A stretch of 42,766 nucleotides of DNA. Source: Sphaerisporangium rufum (GTDB lineage: Bacteria > Actinomycetota > Actinomycetes > Streptosporangiales > Streptosporangiaceae). The stretch is taken from the NCBI RefSeq assembly GCF_016863395.1, contig NZ_BOOU01000101.1, positions 1 to 42,766 of the forward strand, in the 5' to 3' direction. Shown one piece after another: positions 16,473 to 25,008 of this stretch. A program made the position numbers and the translations under genes. The notes beneath the pieces were generated by a model. That model worked only from the letters and a program-made list of their open reading frames with translations, was not told the origin of the DNA and did no database searches. Numbering within the stretch: position 1 is the first letter of the stretch; every line of letters starts with the position of its first letter.

Positions 16473-17504
16473 TCACGGCCGTTCAGCGCCGAGCAGGCGG
16501 GACAGGCGGGCGGCGTGCGGTCTCCAGTCCAGCCCGGCCGCCTCGGCCCAGGCATCGTCATGGCATCTGTGCAGGTGACGCTCGCCCGCGTCGCCGATCA
16601 AGGTGATCACATCGCCCGGTTCATCCCGGTCCCGCATCCGGGTGACGAGCTCCAGCGCACCCCACAGATTCGTCCCCGCGGCAGGACCGACCGCCGATCC
16701 GGTCACCTCGCGTACCCGGCGCGCGGCCGCCACGCTCGCGGCGTCGGGAACCGGAACGACCATGTCGACCACGTCGGGATCGAAGGCGGGTTCCATCCGG
16801 GGTCTGCCGATCCCGTCGATCCGCGACGGCATGCCCGTGCCGTAGTCGGCGGCGCCCAAGGTCCAGCCGGGGAAGTAGGCGGAGTTCTCCGGATCGACCA
16901 CGGCCAGCCTGGCGGGCAGCCGTCGCTCTCGCAGCATCCGGCCGATGGCGGCGGAAGTGGCCCCGGTGCCCGCGCCGACCACGATCCACGCCGGACACCG
17001 GTCCACCTGGTCGAGGAGTTCCACGGCGAGGCCGCCACCCTGCCAGTCGACGGTCGCGGCCGAGGCGTAGTAGTCGAGGTAGTGGCCCCCCATCTCCTCG
17101 GCCAGCCGGGACGCCTCACCATATACGGCCACCGGCGGATGGACATGCCGGACGCTCCCGCCCAGCCGCTCCACCTCCGCACCGGTGGACCCGCGCGGCA
17201 TGACGGCGGTGTACGGCAGGCCGAGCAGGCGGGCGAAGTAGGCCTCGGCGACGGCCATCGTGCCGCCGACCGCGTCGACCACCGCCGTGCCGCGCCCGAT
17301 GCGGCCCGCGGCGAGGGCGGTCCGGAAGATGGCGCGGGCCAGACGATGCTTGAGACCACCCGTCGGGTGCACGGACTCGTCCTTCAGCCAGAGCCGCACT
17401 CCCCACGCCGCGGGCAGCGGGAACGGCCGCAATGGAGTGGCCCCCTGCCTTGCCAGATCCTCGTCCAGCCGGGCGATCCCCTCGGCCGCCCACCTATCGA
17501 TCAT
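16473..17504 (-). CDS. PLP-dependent cysteine synthase/desulfhydrase family protein (Cds1-like)
   Basis: A 343-residue type II fold PLP enzyme. HPTGGLKHRLAR near residue 45 carries the Schiff-base lysine and matches the mycobacterial Cds1 pattern (PTGSLKHRLAR), where the enzyme degrades L-cysteine to H2S, pyruvate and ammonia. A Gly-rich phosphate-binding loop, VVGAGTGATSAA, follows near 190, and GDAGERHLH lies near the C-terminus. The start ATG 17504 is the first good start; in-frame GTGs exist further up. The gene stands alone between the ABC operon and a secreted protein. A cysteine-desulfhydrase role is inferred from the family, and cysteine synthase activity is not excluded. Confidence 0.85.
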   Translation of the reverse strand: MIDRWAAEGIARLDEDLARQGATPLRPFPLPAAWGVRLWLKDESVHPTGGLKHRLARAIFRTALAAGRIGRGTAVVDAVGGTMAVAEAYFARLLGLPYTAVMPRGSTGAEVERLGGSVRHVHPPVAVYGEASRLAEEMGGHYLDYYASAATVDWQGGGLAVELLDQVDRCPAWIVVGAGTGATSAAIGRMLRERRLPARLAVVDPENSAYFPGWTLGAADYGTGMPSRIDGIGRPRMEPAFDPDVVDMVVPVPDAASVAAARRVREVTGSAVGPAAGTNLWGALELVTRMRDRDEPGDVITLIGDAGERHLHRCHDDAWAEAAGLDWRPHAARLSRLLGAERP

Positions 17505-17748
17505 GGCCAGGAATGTACTCCGCCCGGTCCGGACCACTGCCGGCGGCACCTGTCCGGCTCCGGTGCCAGGTGGTGATCGTGCCGGCCTGCGGACCCGCGG
17601 ACCCGCGGAGCCGGCAGGCCAGGTGCGCAGACATCCTTCGGCTCTCCCGCGGCCTCGGTGATGACCGCGGTCCGCGTGACGGTAGCCCTGCGTCACCCTC
17701 GCCGACCGGCCGTCCGGCGGATCGGGAACATCGGTGACCGCCGTTTTC

Positions 17749-17776
17749 TTGACACCCCGCCGGCACGGGCCACAAT
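17749..17776 (+). promoter_or_regulatory. SigA-type promoter of the secreted protein gene
   Basis: TTGACA (17749-17754) and CACAAT (17771-17776) are 16 bp apart, giving a 5' UTR of about 70 nt before ATG 17854. The rest of the 17505-17748 gap has a 7-bp stem (TGCCGGC 17580-17586 / GCCGGCA 17610-17616) but no supportable gene. Confidence 0.5.
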
Positions 17777-17853
17777 GACGGTGTCGTCGCGAGTGGTGCC
17801 CTCTCGACGCGGACCACATTCCGTTCGTCACGGGTCGACATGGGAGTCCACTC

Positions 17854-18420
17854 ATGCGGTCAGCAGTGTTACGTGCGTTGATGGGCGCGGTCATCGCCGC
17901 CGCGGCGGTCCTGATGCCGGCGGGGCCGGCGTCCGCGGGCATCTGGCAGCTCACCGACGGATTCGAGCCGTCGACGAATCCGGCGTCCCGATGGACGTTC
18001 ACCGCCAACGGCGGGTGCGGCGGGCCCTCGTTCGGCGGTCCGTCGGCGACGCCGCGTACCGGGAGCGGCTGGGCCACCATGTGGGCCTACACGAAGGGCG
18101 ACTGGTGCGCGCTCGGGCGGACCATCCAGCTCACACCGGTGAGCGTCCATCCGGGGGCACGATGCTCCGCCGGCGTCTGGACGGAACTGTGGGGGGAACA
18201 GGCCTCGTTCAACCTCGAGGTGATCGACCCCGACACCTGGACGTACATCGCGCTGAAGTCGATCACCCAGGACTGGGTGCATGGCTGGGAACTGCAGACG
18301 GTGAGCTGGACGGCGCAACGCACCGACGTCGTGCTGCGGTTCGCCGTGGGCCAGCGCAACCCGTACTGGCACGCCGCGCAGGTGGATCTGGACGACGTCG
18401 TCGTCCAGTGCGCCTACTGA
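17854..18420 (+). CDS. Secreted protein, jelly-roll/carbohydrate-binding-like, unknown function
   Basis: A 188-residue protein with a clear Sec signal peptide (basic start, hydrophobic LMGAVIAAAAVLMPAG, cleavage after ASA at about residue 28). The mature part is rich in Trp, Thr and Gly and has four Cys (about 51, 87, 109 and 186) that can form two disulfides. It has the beta-rich pattern of a small lectin-like or CBM-like sandwich (for example FNLEVIDPDTWTYIAL and VDLDDVVVQC at the end). I do not recognise a specific family. ATG 17854 is preceded by GGGAG (17842-17846). It probably acts outside the cell. Confidence 0.75.
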   Translation: MRSAVLRALMGAVIAAAAVLMPAGPASAGIWQLTDGFEPSTNPASRWTFTANGGCGGPSFGGPSATPRTGSGWATMWAYTKGDWCALGRTIQLTPVSVHPGARCSAGVWTELWGEQASFNLEVIDPDTWTYIALKSITQDWVHGWELQTVSWTAQRTDVVLRFAVGQRNPYWHAAQVDLDDVVVQCAY

Positions 18421-18437
18421 TCGCCTGCCGGGAACCG

Positions 18438-19211
18438 CTACCGCCGGCCGGCCGAGCCGGCCGGCGGCCGCAGGAGGAGGCTCAACTGCGAGCCGAGTTC
18501 CCGGAAACCGAGAGCGCGGGCGACTCGCCGCGACGGCTCCGGGCGCGCTTTCCACTGCGGCAACAGCCCTTCGGCCAGGGCTTCGGCCACCGCCGCCGAG
18601 GCCACCAGGCGAGCCAGCCCACGACCGCGACGTTCCGCGTCCACCAGGACGGAAAGATGCGCCACCCCATCCGACCATGAGCGATACCCCGCGGCGGCGA
18701 TCACCTTCCTCCCTTCACGGATCGCCCAGACCGCCGAATCGACCTCATCCACCCCGCTCTCGTCGGCATCCTGGTCGTCCACTGCGGCCACCAGTCGGGC
18801 TACGTCGCAGTCGTCCGCCGGTAGACGTTCGACTCCGGCATCGATATGGGCCGAAACGAAATCATCGGCATCGAGGTACGCGAGCGTCGCCGGGCCAAGG
18901 ACATCGTGGACCGGTAGCCGGGCGGAGAGTCCAGAAAGCTCAACGCCGGTTCCGCCGAGATCGGCGAGCAGGACGCGACGCACCGGATCGACCAGACCGG
19001 CCTCGGGCACCGTGGCCAATGCCGCGCCACCCAGGGTGACGATTCCCGTCCATCCCGCCGGACACAACCACGATCCGGGAGAGACCACCACGGTCACGGC
19101 TCCGCGCCGGGGGAACGTGACGGGAACACGGGCCATGTTCGCCCATAGCCGGCACGCGTGATCCAGCAAGTACCTCGACACCTCTCCATGATCCGCCATG
19201 TCCAGCGGCAT
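18438..19211 (-). CDS. GNAT-family N-acetyltransferase
   Basis: A 257-residue protein. The C-terminal 100 residues show the GNAT acetyl-CoA core: VAHLSVLVDAERRGRGLARLVASAAVAEAL has the Q/RxxGxG/A-type pyrophosphate loop (RRGRGL), and RVARALGFRELGSQLSLLLR is the final strand. The N-terminal part (about 1-150) is less conserved and may form a second, degenerate GNAT-like half. ATG 19211 is chosen over ATG 19199 because a G-run sits about 6 nt upstream. It converges on the secreted-protein gene with an overlapping hairpin. The substrate is unknown. Confidence 0.78.
   Translation of the reverse strand: MPLDMADHGEVSRYLLDHACRLWANMARVPVTFPRRGAVTVVVSPGSWLCPAGWTGIVTLGGAALATVPEAGLVDPVRRVLLADLGGTGVELSGLSARLPVHDVLGPATLAYLDADDFVSAHIDAGVERLPADDCDVARLVAAVDDQDADESGVDEVDSAVWAIREGRKVIAAAGYRSWSDGVAHLSVLVDAERRGRGLARLVASAAVAEALAEGLLPQWKARPEPSRRVARALGFRELGSQLSLLLRPPAGSAGRR
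18441..18467. terminator. Perfect 12-bp GC hairpin between convergent genes
   Basis: Arms 18441-18452 and 18456-18467 are perfectly complementary with a 3-nt loop CGA. The hairpin lies 20 bases after the secreted-protein stop and also encodes the last residues of the convergent GNAT gene. It is a plausible bidirectional terminator. Confidence 0.6.
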
Positions 19212-19288
19212 TCGCGGCCCCCCGGGCGCGGGACGGGGTCGGGCGATGTTCGGCGGCCTGTGCCGGAGCGTGCGGCGGGGCCACGGGA

Positions 19289-20464
19289 CTAGCGGTCCGG
19301 GTCGTGGATGACGACCCAGGTGGCACCGCGCTTGAAGTAGAACATCTCCGTGCTCGTGTACAGGGTGGGGGATGCCTTGCGATCGTCGCTGATCCATAGC
19401 CGGCCGACCTTTGATGTGGCGAGATCGAAGATCACTCTGGCCTGCCGTCCCTGCCGGTCGACCTGACGCAGGGTGACGAAGCGCTCGGCCACGACTGATC
19501 GGGGGTAATCGCCCGGCAGGTCCAGCACCTGGCGGCCGTCGCGGCGGATCGCCTGGTGGCCGGTGAAACACCAGGTCACCTCGCATCGCGTCTGCGATGG
19601 ATCTTCGAGCCGCTCCCCGGTGCTCAAGTTGACCGGGCTCGTCAGGCCCCCCGGCCAACCGTCTCGGAAGCGCCCCGCCCAGGGCCAGGAGAAGATGCGC
19701 AGCCCTTCCGTGCCCGGGACGAGCGACGGTTCGCCGCCAGCCACCGGAACCCGGTGGACGCCCCCCGATTTGGTCGACGACCAGTAGATACTGCCGTCAC
19801 CGACGGCCAGGTCCACCCGATGAATGGTGTCCCCGTTCACCTTGTCCACGTCCCGCTCGGCCGGGAACGAGGCCACCGTGCGAGGAGTGCCACCGGTCAC
19901 CGGAACCGTCATGATGTGGATGTCTCGGTCCGCATACTTGAACCAGGCGATCACGCCGTCGCCCACCGCCGGCGCGTCCACCGGCGCGATGGGCTGGTCG
20001 ATGGTGGCCAGGTGCCGGAACGTCTGCGATTCCACGTGATAGGCCCACAGTTCAGGCGCAGGGTCGTAGCCCTTCTTCGAGACGTACCCGAGCAGGGTGC
20101 GGGAATCGATGAACAGCTTCGGCGTGAACGCCTCACCGCCGGGGACCTTCCGGGGGACCTCCGTGATCACCGAAGGCAGCACCTGCTCCAGTGGCGGCGC
20201 GATCTCCGCCACGATCCGTGGTCCGGCCGTGGACGGCGCGGGCTCGGCCGTGATGGCGGGCGACGGCAGGGGAGGCCGCCAGGTCACGACCGACGCGACC
20301 CCGATCGCCAGGCAGGTGGCCATCGCGGTCGCCAGCATCGGGCCGAGGCGTCCGCGCCGGATCCGCCCCGCGGTCACCTGGCGCAGCAGATCCGGCGGGG
20401 TGGCCGGCATCCGCGCCTCCGCGCCGGCGAACGTGCGGCGCAGCGCCTCTTCGACGTCCTTCAT
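19289..20464 (-). CDS. Membrane-anchored protein coupled to an ECF sigma factor (putative anti-sigma/sensor)
   Basis: A 391-residue protein. A short cytoplasmic N-terminus (about 1-42, basic, MKDVEEALRRTFAGAEARMP) is followed by one transmembrane helix (MLATAMATCLAIGVASVVTW, about 43-62). A large extracytoplasmic part follows, made of repeated beta-strand units with SxxxSGG-type turns (IYWSSTKSGGVHRVPVAGGEP), resembling a beta-propeller. ATG 20464 overlaps the sigma stop (ATGA), the typical coupling for an anti-sigma. No zinc anti-sigma HxxxCxxC motif is visible, so it is either an atypical anti-sigma or a sensor partner. It is separate from the GNAT gene by 77 bases. Confidence 0.75.
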   Translation of the reverse strand: MKDVEEALRRTFAGAEARMPATPPDLLRQVTAGRIRRGRLGPMLATAMATCLAIGVASVVTWRPPLPSPAITAEPAPSTAGPRIVAEIAPPLEQVLPSVITEVPRKVPGGEAFTPKLFIDSRTLLGYVSKKGYDPAPELWAYHVESQTFRHLATIDQPIAPVDAPAVGDGVIAWFKYADRDIHIMTVPVTGGTPRTVASFPAERDVDKVNGDTIHRVDLAVGDGSIYWSSTKSGGVHRVPVAGGEPSLVPGTEGLRIFSWPWAGRFRDGWPGGLTSPVNLSTGERLEDPSQTRCEVTWCFTGHQAIRRDGRQVLDLPGDYPRSVVAERFVTLRQVDRQGRQARVIFDLATSKVGRLWISDDRKASPTLYTSTEMFYFKRGATWVVIHDPDR

Positions 20465-20940
20465 CGCACCTTCCTTAGCGGGGTCACGGTGTCACGCAGC
20501 TTGCCGAGGGCGCGATGTGCCTGACTTCGGACGGTCGCCGGAGAGATGCCGAGGATCTCGGCGATCTCGGCATCCGGTAGGTCCTGGTAGTAGCGCAGCA
20601 CCAGTACGGCCCGCTGCCTCTTGGGCAGCCTGGCCAGGTCGTCCCAGAGGTCCAGCGGCGACTCCGCCACCGGCTGCGGCCGTTCGGGTACCTCCCACGC
20701 CAGATGCTCGCGCCTGCGCCGCCGCCAGACCGAGATGTGCAGCCTGGTGATCGTCGTTTTCACGTAACTCTCCGGATCGTCCTTGCGCCGCACCCGCGAC
20801 CACGAGCCGCGCAGCCGGAGCATCGCCTCCTGGACGAGGTCGGCGGCGTCGTGCGGGTTGCCGCTGAGCATGTAGGCGTAGCGGAACAGCGCGTCGATCC
20901 GATCGGCGGCGAACTCCGCGAAATCCGGCACGTCATCCAC
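20461..20940 (-). CDS. SigE-family ECF RNA polymerase sigma factor
   Basis: A 159-residue sigma factor. Region 2 (about 5-65) includes DALFRYAYMLSGNPHDAADLVQEAMLRL, and region 4 (about 100-155) has LPKRQRAVLVLRYYQDLPDAEIAEILGISPATVRSQ. This matches the short actinobacterial 'SigE family' group. The start is GTG 20940, chosen because the sigma domain begins there and GAGAGGA lies about 9-10 nt upstream. An upstream TGCAAC-N18-CGTCTC (20999-20970) resembles an ECF promoter and suggests autoregulation. It is co-translated with the membrane-anchored partner. Confidence 0.88.
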   Translation of the reverse strand: MDDVPDFAEFAADRIDALFRYAYMLSGNPHDAADLVQEAMLRLRGSWSRVRRKDDPESYVKTTITRLHISVWRRRRREHLAWEVPERPQPVAESPLDLWDDLARLPKRQRAVLVLRYYQDLPDAEIAEILGISPATVRSQAHRALGKLRDTVTPLRKVR

Positions 20941-20969
20941 AGGCAGGGGTCCTCTCGTCCATCCCGGCT

Positions 20970-20999
20970 GAGACGCCCCAGAACCCCTGAAATGTTGCA
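20970..20999 (-). promoter_or_regulatory. Candidate ECF promoter for the SigE-family operon
   Basis: On the minus strand TGCAAC (20999-20994) and CGTCTC (20975-20970) are separated by 18 bp. The CGTC core in the -10 is common to ECF promoters; the -35 match is looser. Confidence 0.4.
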
Positions 21000-21176
21000 C
21001 CATCCCGAATCCGCCGAAGATTCGGCGGGCCGGGCGGCCGCCCAAGCCCACCTCGACGGACCTCCGCACCTGGTGCAGGGAGGTGCTCAAACCGCCGTGG
21101 ACGCCCACCGTCGAACGAGGTACACGGCGTGCTGCGACTCATGAGTCCAGCGGGCCGGACCGTCGCGGACGACGGA

Positions 21177-22277
21177 TCAGCGGCCGCGAAGGAACGCGGT
21201 GAGCGCCCGGCGGTACGGCAGCACCGTCGCCAGGTCGGCGTACTCGTCCGGGCCGTGCTGGCCGTCGCCGCCGATGCCGAAGATCACCGCGTCCACTCCC
21301 CGCTCGTAGTAGAACCGTCCGTCGGCGGCGCCGTGCTTGCGCAGGAAGGGGGCGTCGTAGCCTTGGTCCCTCGCCGCCGCGCGCAGCGCGCGCACCTCCG
21401 GGCGGTCGCGATCGGCGTGGTGCGGCGGGTCGACGTGGTCGACCACCGGGGTGACGCCCGGCTCGCAGAAGCCCAGCAGATGTTCGGCGACCTGCTGCGG
21501 GGACCGCCCGGCCAACTCGCGGTCCTCCGGCGGGAAGCGGATGTCCAGCCACGCCTCGGCCAGGGCCGGGACCTGGTTCCGGGCGGCGCCCGGCGTCTCG
21601 ACCCGCGCGAGGTTCACCGTGGTGCGCCAGACCTCCTCGGTGGCGACCGGGTATCGGGCCAGCATGTTGTCGACGCTGCGCATCAGCTTGAGCAGGGCGT
21701 TGTCGCCGAGCCAGGGGTAGGCGCCGTGCGCGCCGCGCCCGGTGGCCCGCAGGTTGGCCACGACCATGCCCTTGGAGTCGGTCACCACCCGCAGCCCGCT
21801 CTGCTCGCCGATCACCACGAAGTCACCGATGACGCCCTGCCGGAGTTGGTGCAACGTGCCGTTCCGCCCCCCGATCTCCTCGTCGGTGACGAGTTGCAGC
21901 GCGACCGGATAGGGCAGCCCGGCGGCCGACTCGCGGAACACCCAGGCCATCACCAGCGCCGACACCTTCATGTCCTGGGCGCCTCTGGCGTACAGGCGAT
22001 CACCCTCGCGGCGGGGCACGAACCGGTCCGGCGCAGCGGGGACCACGTCCAGGTGCGCGTTGAAGATCACTAGAAACCGCGGGCGGGTCGCCGAGACGGG
22101 GTAGACCAGCGCGCTCGGCTTACCGCCCGACTCGAACCGCTCCACCGTGAAGCCGGGCCCGGTGAAGTCGAGCACCAGGTCCAATGCCCGGTGAAGATCG
22201 GCCGGGCGGTCGGCCACCGATGGCACCGCGAGCAACTCCTCGGCCAGGGTCACGAACCACTCAGGGACGGCCTCCAT
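21177..22277 (-). CDS. M20-family metallopeptidase
   Basis: A 366-residue cytosolic exopeptidase or deacylase. The metal site is complete: HLDVVP (first His), GAQDMK (bridging Asp), DEEIGG (catalytic Glu and metal ligand), and the C-terminal HG in GDGQHGPDEY. The GRGAHGAYPW segment belongs to the dimerisation (lid) domain. This matches the ArgE/DapE/CPG2 group, which cleaves N-acyl or terminal peptide bonds with two zincs; the substrate is not predictable. ATG 22277 is used; GTG 22301 is an alternative. Confidence 0.9.
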   Translation of the reverse strand: MEAVPEWFVTLAEELLAVPSVADRPADLHRALDLVLDFTGPGFTVERFESGGKPSALVYPVSATRPRFLVIFNAHLDVVPAAPDRFVPRREGDRLYARGAQDMKVSALVMAWVFRESAAGLPYPVALQLVTDEEIGGRNGTLHQLRQGVIGDFVVIGEQSGLRVVTDSKGMVVANLRATGRGAHGAYPWLGDNALLKLMRSVDNMLARYPVATEEVWRTTVNLARVETPGAARNQVPALAEAWLDIRFPPEDRELAGRSPQQVAEHLLGFCEPGVTPVVDHVDPPHHADRDRPEVRALRAAARDQGYDAPFLRKHGAADGRFYYERGVDAVIFGIGGDGQHGPDEYADLATVLPYRRALTAFLRGR

Positions 22278-22507
22278 GCCCCCATGGTCACCCGCCGACA
22301 CCACCGGCACCAGAGCCCCCGGCCAAGGAAGTGCGCCCGGTCTCCGTCCGGCCAATTCCTGTCACAAGATCGAGCAGAGCGCGGTGAATCATCGCAGTTC
22401 GCCGCGTAAACGACGGCCGGCATATCGACCAGGTTCCATTAATAGAACAATGATCGCCAGACTCCTGTGGCCAAACGGCCATACCGCACTGTATCGATCT
22501 GGGCTAA

Positions 22508-22525
22508 ATCAATATTGATCGATCA
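22508..22525. promoter_or_regulatory. Overlapping AT-rich palindromes upstream of a small secreted protein
   Basis: ATCAATATTGAT (22508-22519) and TGATCGATCA (22516-22525) are perfect and overlap; TGGCC-AAAC-GGCCA lies at 22468-22481. This 22380-22530 stretch is much more AT-rich than its surroundings and holds the likely promoter of the 22553 gene. No protein ligand can be named. Confidence 0.4.
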
Positions 22526-22552
22526 GCTGCCCGTCCTGCCACAAGGAGAAGC

Positions 22553-22858
22553 ATGCGAAAAGTCACCTGGCTCCGCCGACTCGGCCTCGCGTTAGCCGTG
22601 ATGGCGGCCGGCCTGGCCACCACGCCCGTCAGCGCGCATGCCGACGGTTACGACACTCCGCGCAGCGCCACTGCTGATGGGGCGGGCAGCACCCAGGCGG
22701 CGGGGTGGGCGGCGGCCGAGAATCGAGCCCGGCAGGCCGTCCTCGCGGTCGGCCACGACTGCACCCCTGGGACCTATAACACGTTCAGCATTTATATTTC
22801 TCCTGGTGGCGGCACCTGGGTCTACCGGTCCACGCATGAGGCGATGTGCGTCGACTGA
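22553..22858 (+). CDS. Small secreted protein, unknown function
   Basis: A 101-residue protein with a good signal peptide (basic RKVTWLRRLG, hydrophobic LALAVMAAGLA, cleavage near SAHA at about residue 31). The mature part is about 70 residues with two Cys (DCTPGT and the C-terminal CVD), which could make one disulfide. ATG 22553 has an excellent Shine-Dalgarno (AAGGAGAAGC). The upstream AT-rich promoter region sets it apart from the surrounding sequence. I do not recognise a family. It is not linked to its flanking genes. Confidence 0.7.
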   Translation: MRKVTWLRRLGLALAVMAAGLATTPVSAHADGYDTPRSATADGAGSTQAAGWAAAENRARQAVLAVGHDCTPGTYNTFSIYISPGGGTWVYRSTHEAMCVD

Positions 22859-22992
22859 TCGATAATCCGAGCCACGATCGCCCGGCCCGAGGTCGTCCAG
22901 ACGGCACGGGCGGTGTCATCGACGGCCCGGCGCGTACGCCCGATGCCGGTGACCGCGAGTTCCGCGAGCCCGGGAGCCGGGCGGCCGAGTGA

Positions 22993-24870
22993 TCACAGGT
23001 GCCAGCCGAGCAGGTTCCAGTGCCCGCAGAACCAGAGCAGGGCGAGCAGTCCCGCCAGCACGACCACCTGGTGACCGCGGGCCAGCACACCCGCGCGCCG
23101 CCAGGCCCGCGCGGTGGCGGCGGTCCCGGCGACGGTGAGCGCGAGGACCAGCACCGGCAGCACCAGGAGGACCTGGACATTGGCCGGCACGCCGTACAGG
23201 ATGCTCGTGTCGCCGGTCAGCACCAGCGTGAACAGCACCACGAACGCCAGTCCGGCCGCGGCGGCGAGCCCGGTCATGACACGCCCGGCTCGCCACCCGC
23301 GCGGAACGGGACGTTTCTTGGCCCGGTGGACCACCGCGGCCACCGGCAGGCCGAGCACGGCGGTCAGCGCGGTGACGGCGAACAGCAGGATGATGACGAC
23401 ATTGACCGGCGGGGTGTCCCACCAGGGGACGCGTTGGTAGGCGGGGCCGTCCGTGGCCACGTACGCGACACCGCTCCCGCCGGTCACCAGCGCCAGCCGC
23501 CGCGTACCGCCGTCCTGCTGGTACAGCCCGGGGCCCAGCGGGCTCCACGTGGACCCGCCGAAGCCGAGCTTCCCACCCGCCACCCGCAATCGCGTGGAAC
23601 CGGTCAGGGCGACCACCCTCTCGATGCTGGACTCGGCGGACCGGGTGGGCTTGTAGAAGCCTTCGACCGGCGTGGCGGAACCCCCGCCACCGGACATGGC
23701 GCGCTTTCCCGGCAGGAAGCGGTCGAAGAAGGCAGGAATGATCTTCGCTGCGGTGTCGGCCTCGTCCAGGCCGTTCATGGAGACGAACAGGCCGAGGTCG
23801 GCGTCCGGCACCAGCAGCAACGCGCTCTGGAAACCCTCCCAGCCACCGTCATGCATGATCACGCGATGCCCGTTGAGCGTCTGCTCCTTGAACCCGTGGG
23901 CGTACCCGTCGATGCGCGGATCGGCGGCGAACGTCCGCTGGTGCATGAGCCGGGCCGTCGGCTCGTCGAGGATGCGCCGGTCGCCGAAGCGGCCGTCCCG
24001 CAGGTGAGCGATCATGAAGTGGGCCATGTCGTTCGCGGTGGCACTGATCGACCCGTCGGGCGCGAGGTTGTCGAAGACGAACGGCTTGCGGCGGTACGCC
24101 CCGCCCTCGTATTCGTAGCTGCGCGCCAGATCCGCGGCCAGCGGGGCGGGCACGGGCTCGGCGGCCGTGCTGCGCCGCATCGCGAGCGGGTCGAGGATGT
24201 GGTCGCGCACGTACTCGTCATACGGCTGCCCGCTCACCCGCGACACGATGTATCCGGCCAGCGCCGCCCCGTAATTCGAGTACGCCGAGACCTCGCCGGG
24301 CGGGCGCACCCGCGCGGGCATGGCGTCGGCGAGATGATCCGCCAAGGGCGGCACGTCGTCCTTGCTCCGCGAACCCACGCCGATCGTACGGTCCTCGAAC
24401 CCGGCCGTGTGGTCCATCAGGTCCTGCAGCGTGACCGGCCGGGAGTAGGTGGCGGGAATCCGGAACGAGGTGAGGTACCGATTGACGTCCGCCTTCAGGT
24501 CCAGCCTGCCCAGCTGAACCTGTTGCATCACCGCGGTCCAGGTGAACAGCTTGGTGATCGAGGCGATCCGGACCAGCGAGGTGTCCGGGTCGAAGGGCCT
24601 GCGATTCTCGACGTCGGCCAGCCCGTACCCATTGCTGAAGATCGTCTTTCCGCCGCCCACCACCGAGACGACCGCGCCCGGCACGTGGCCGGCCGCCAAC
24701 CCGTCCGCCATCGCGGCGTCGAAGAAGTCCGCCAGCGCGCGTTCGCCTGGAATATCAGTAGCCGCCATGGCGGGACGCGACGACCCAAGGATCATCGGCA
24801 CCGCGCACACCGCCACGAGCATCGAACGGAAGACATACACGAGACGGCTCCTGACCTTGTCCGGGGCCAT
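22993..24870 (-). CDS. Serine hydrolase of the class C beta-lactamase/DD-peptidase fold with C-terminal membrane segments
   Basis: A 625-residue protein. A signal peptide or anchor (VYVFRSMLVAVCAVPMILG) is followed by a beta-lactamase-fold domain with the three active-site elements: SITK (SxxK), YSNYG (YxN) and HDGGW (in place of KTG). About 100 residues of variable sequence follow, then four hydrophobic segments at the C-terminus (about 500-620). The fold covers penicillin-binding, esterase and DD-peptidase enzymes, so it is extracytoplasmic and tethered to the membrane. ATG 24870 is chosen for the signal peptide. It is divergent from a histidine kinase 138 bases away, which may respond to the same envelope conditions. 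Confidence 0.88.
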   Translation of the reverse strand: MAPDKVRSRLVYVFRSMLVAVCAVPMILGSSRPAMAATDIPGERALADFFDAAMADGLAAGHVPGAVVSVVGGGKTIFSNGYGLADVENRRPFDPDTSLVRIASITKLFTWTAVMQQVQLGRLDLKADVNRYLTSFRIPATYSRPVTLQDLMDHTAGFEDRTIGVGSRSKDDVPPLADHLADAMPARVRPPGEVSAYSNYGAALAGYIVSRVSGQPYDEYVRDHILDPLAMRRSTAAEPVPAPLAADLARSYEYEGGAYRRKPFVFDNLAPDGSISATANDMAHFMIAHLRDGRFGDRRILDEPTARLMHQRTFAADPRIDGYAHGFKEQTLNGHRVIMHDGGWEGFQSALLLVPDADLGLFVSMNGLDEADTAAKIIPAFFDRFLPGKRAMSGGGGSATPVEGFYKPTRSAESSIERVVALTGSTRLRVAGGKLGFGGSTWSPLGPGLYQQDGGTRRLALVTGGSGVAYVATDGPAYQRVPWWDTPPVNVVIILLFAVTALTAVLGLPVAAVVHRAKKRPVPRGWRAGRVMTGLAAAAGLAFVVLFTLVLTGDTSILYGVPANVQVLLVLPVLVLALTVAGTAATARAWRRAGVLARGHQVVVLAGLLALLWFCGHWNLLGWHL

Positions 24871-24996
24871 CCACGATGCGGCCGGCGAGGGCGCGGCCGC
24901 ATCGCCATCGCGGTCACCGGCGTCTGCGACGAAAGTCGGAGGTCGCCCGGCGTCCGGCATCGACCCTGGTGGGAGGTGTCGCGCCGTCACCCTGGC

Positions 24997-25002
24997 TACG
25001 CT
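24997..25002 (+). promoter_or_regulatory. Predicted -10 element, leaderless kinase mRNA
   Basis: TACGCT ends 6 nt before ATG 25009, the same geometry as the TAGGCT elements at 4989 and 11033. Confidence 0.5.
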
Positions 25003-25008
25003 GGACCG

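Noticed and set aside
22999-25008. A very long open frame on the + strand antisense to the beta-lactamase-fold hydrolase
   Set aside because: It arises from the high-GC codon bias of the real minus-strand gene; only the part from 25009 onward (the histidine kinase) has domain support.
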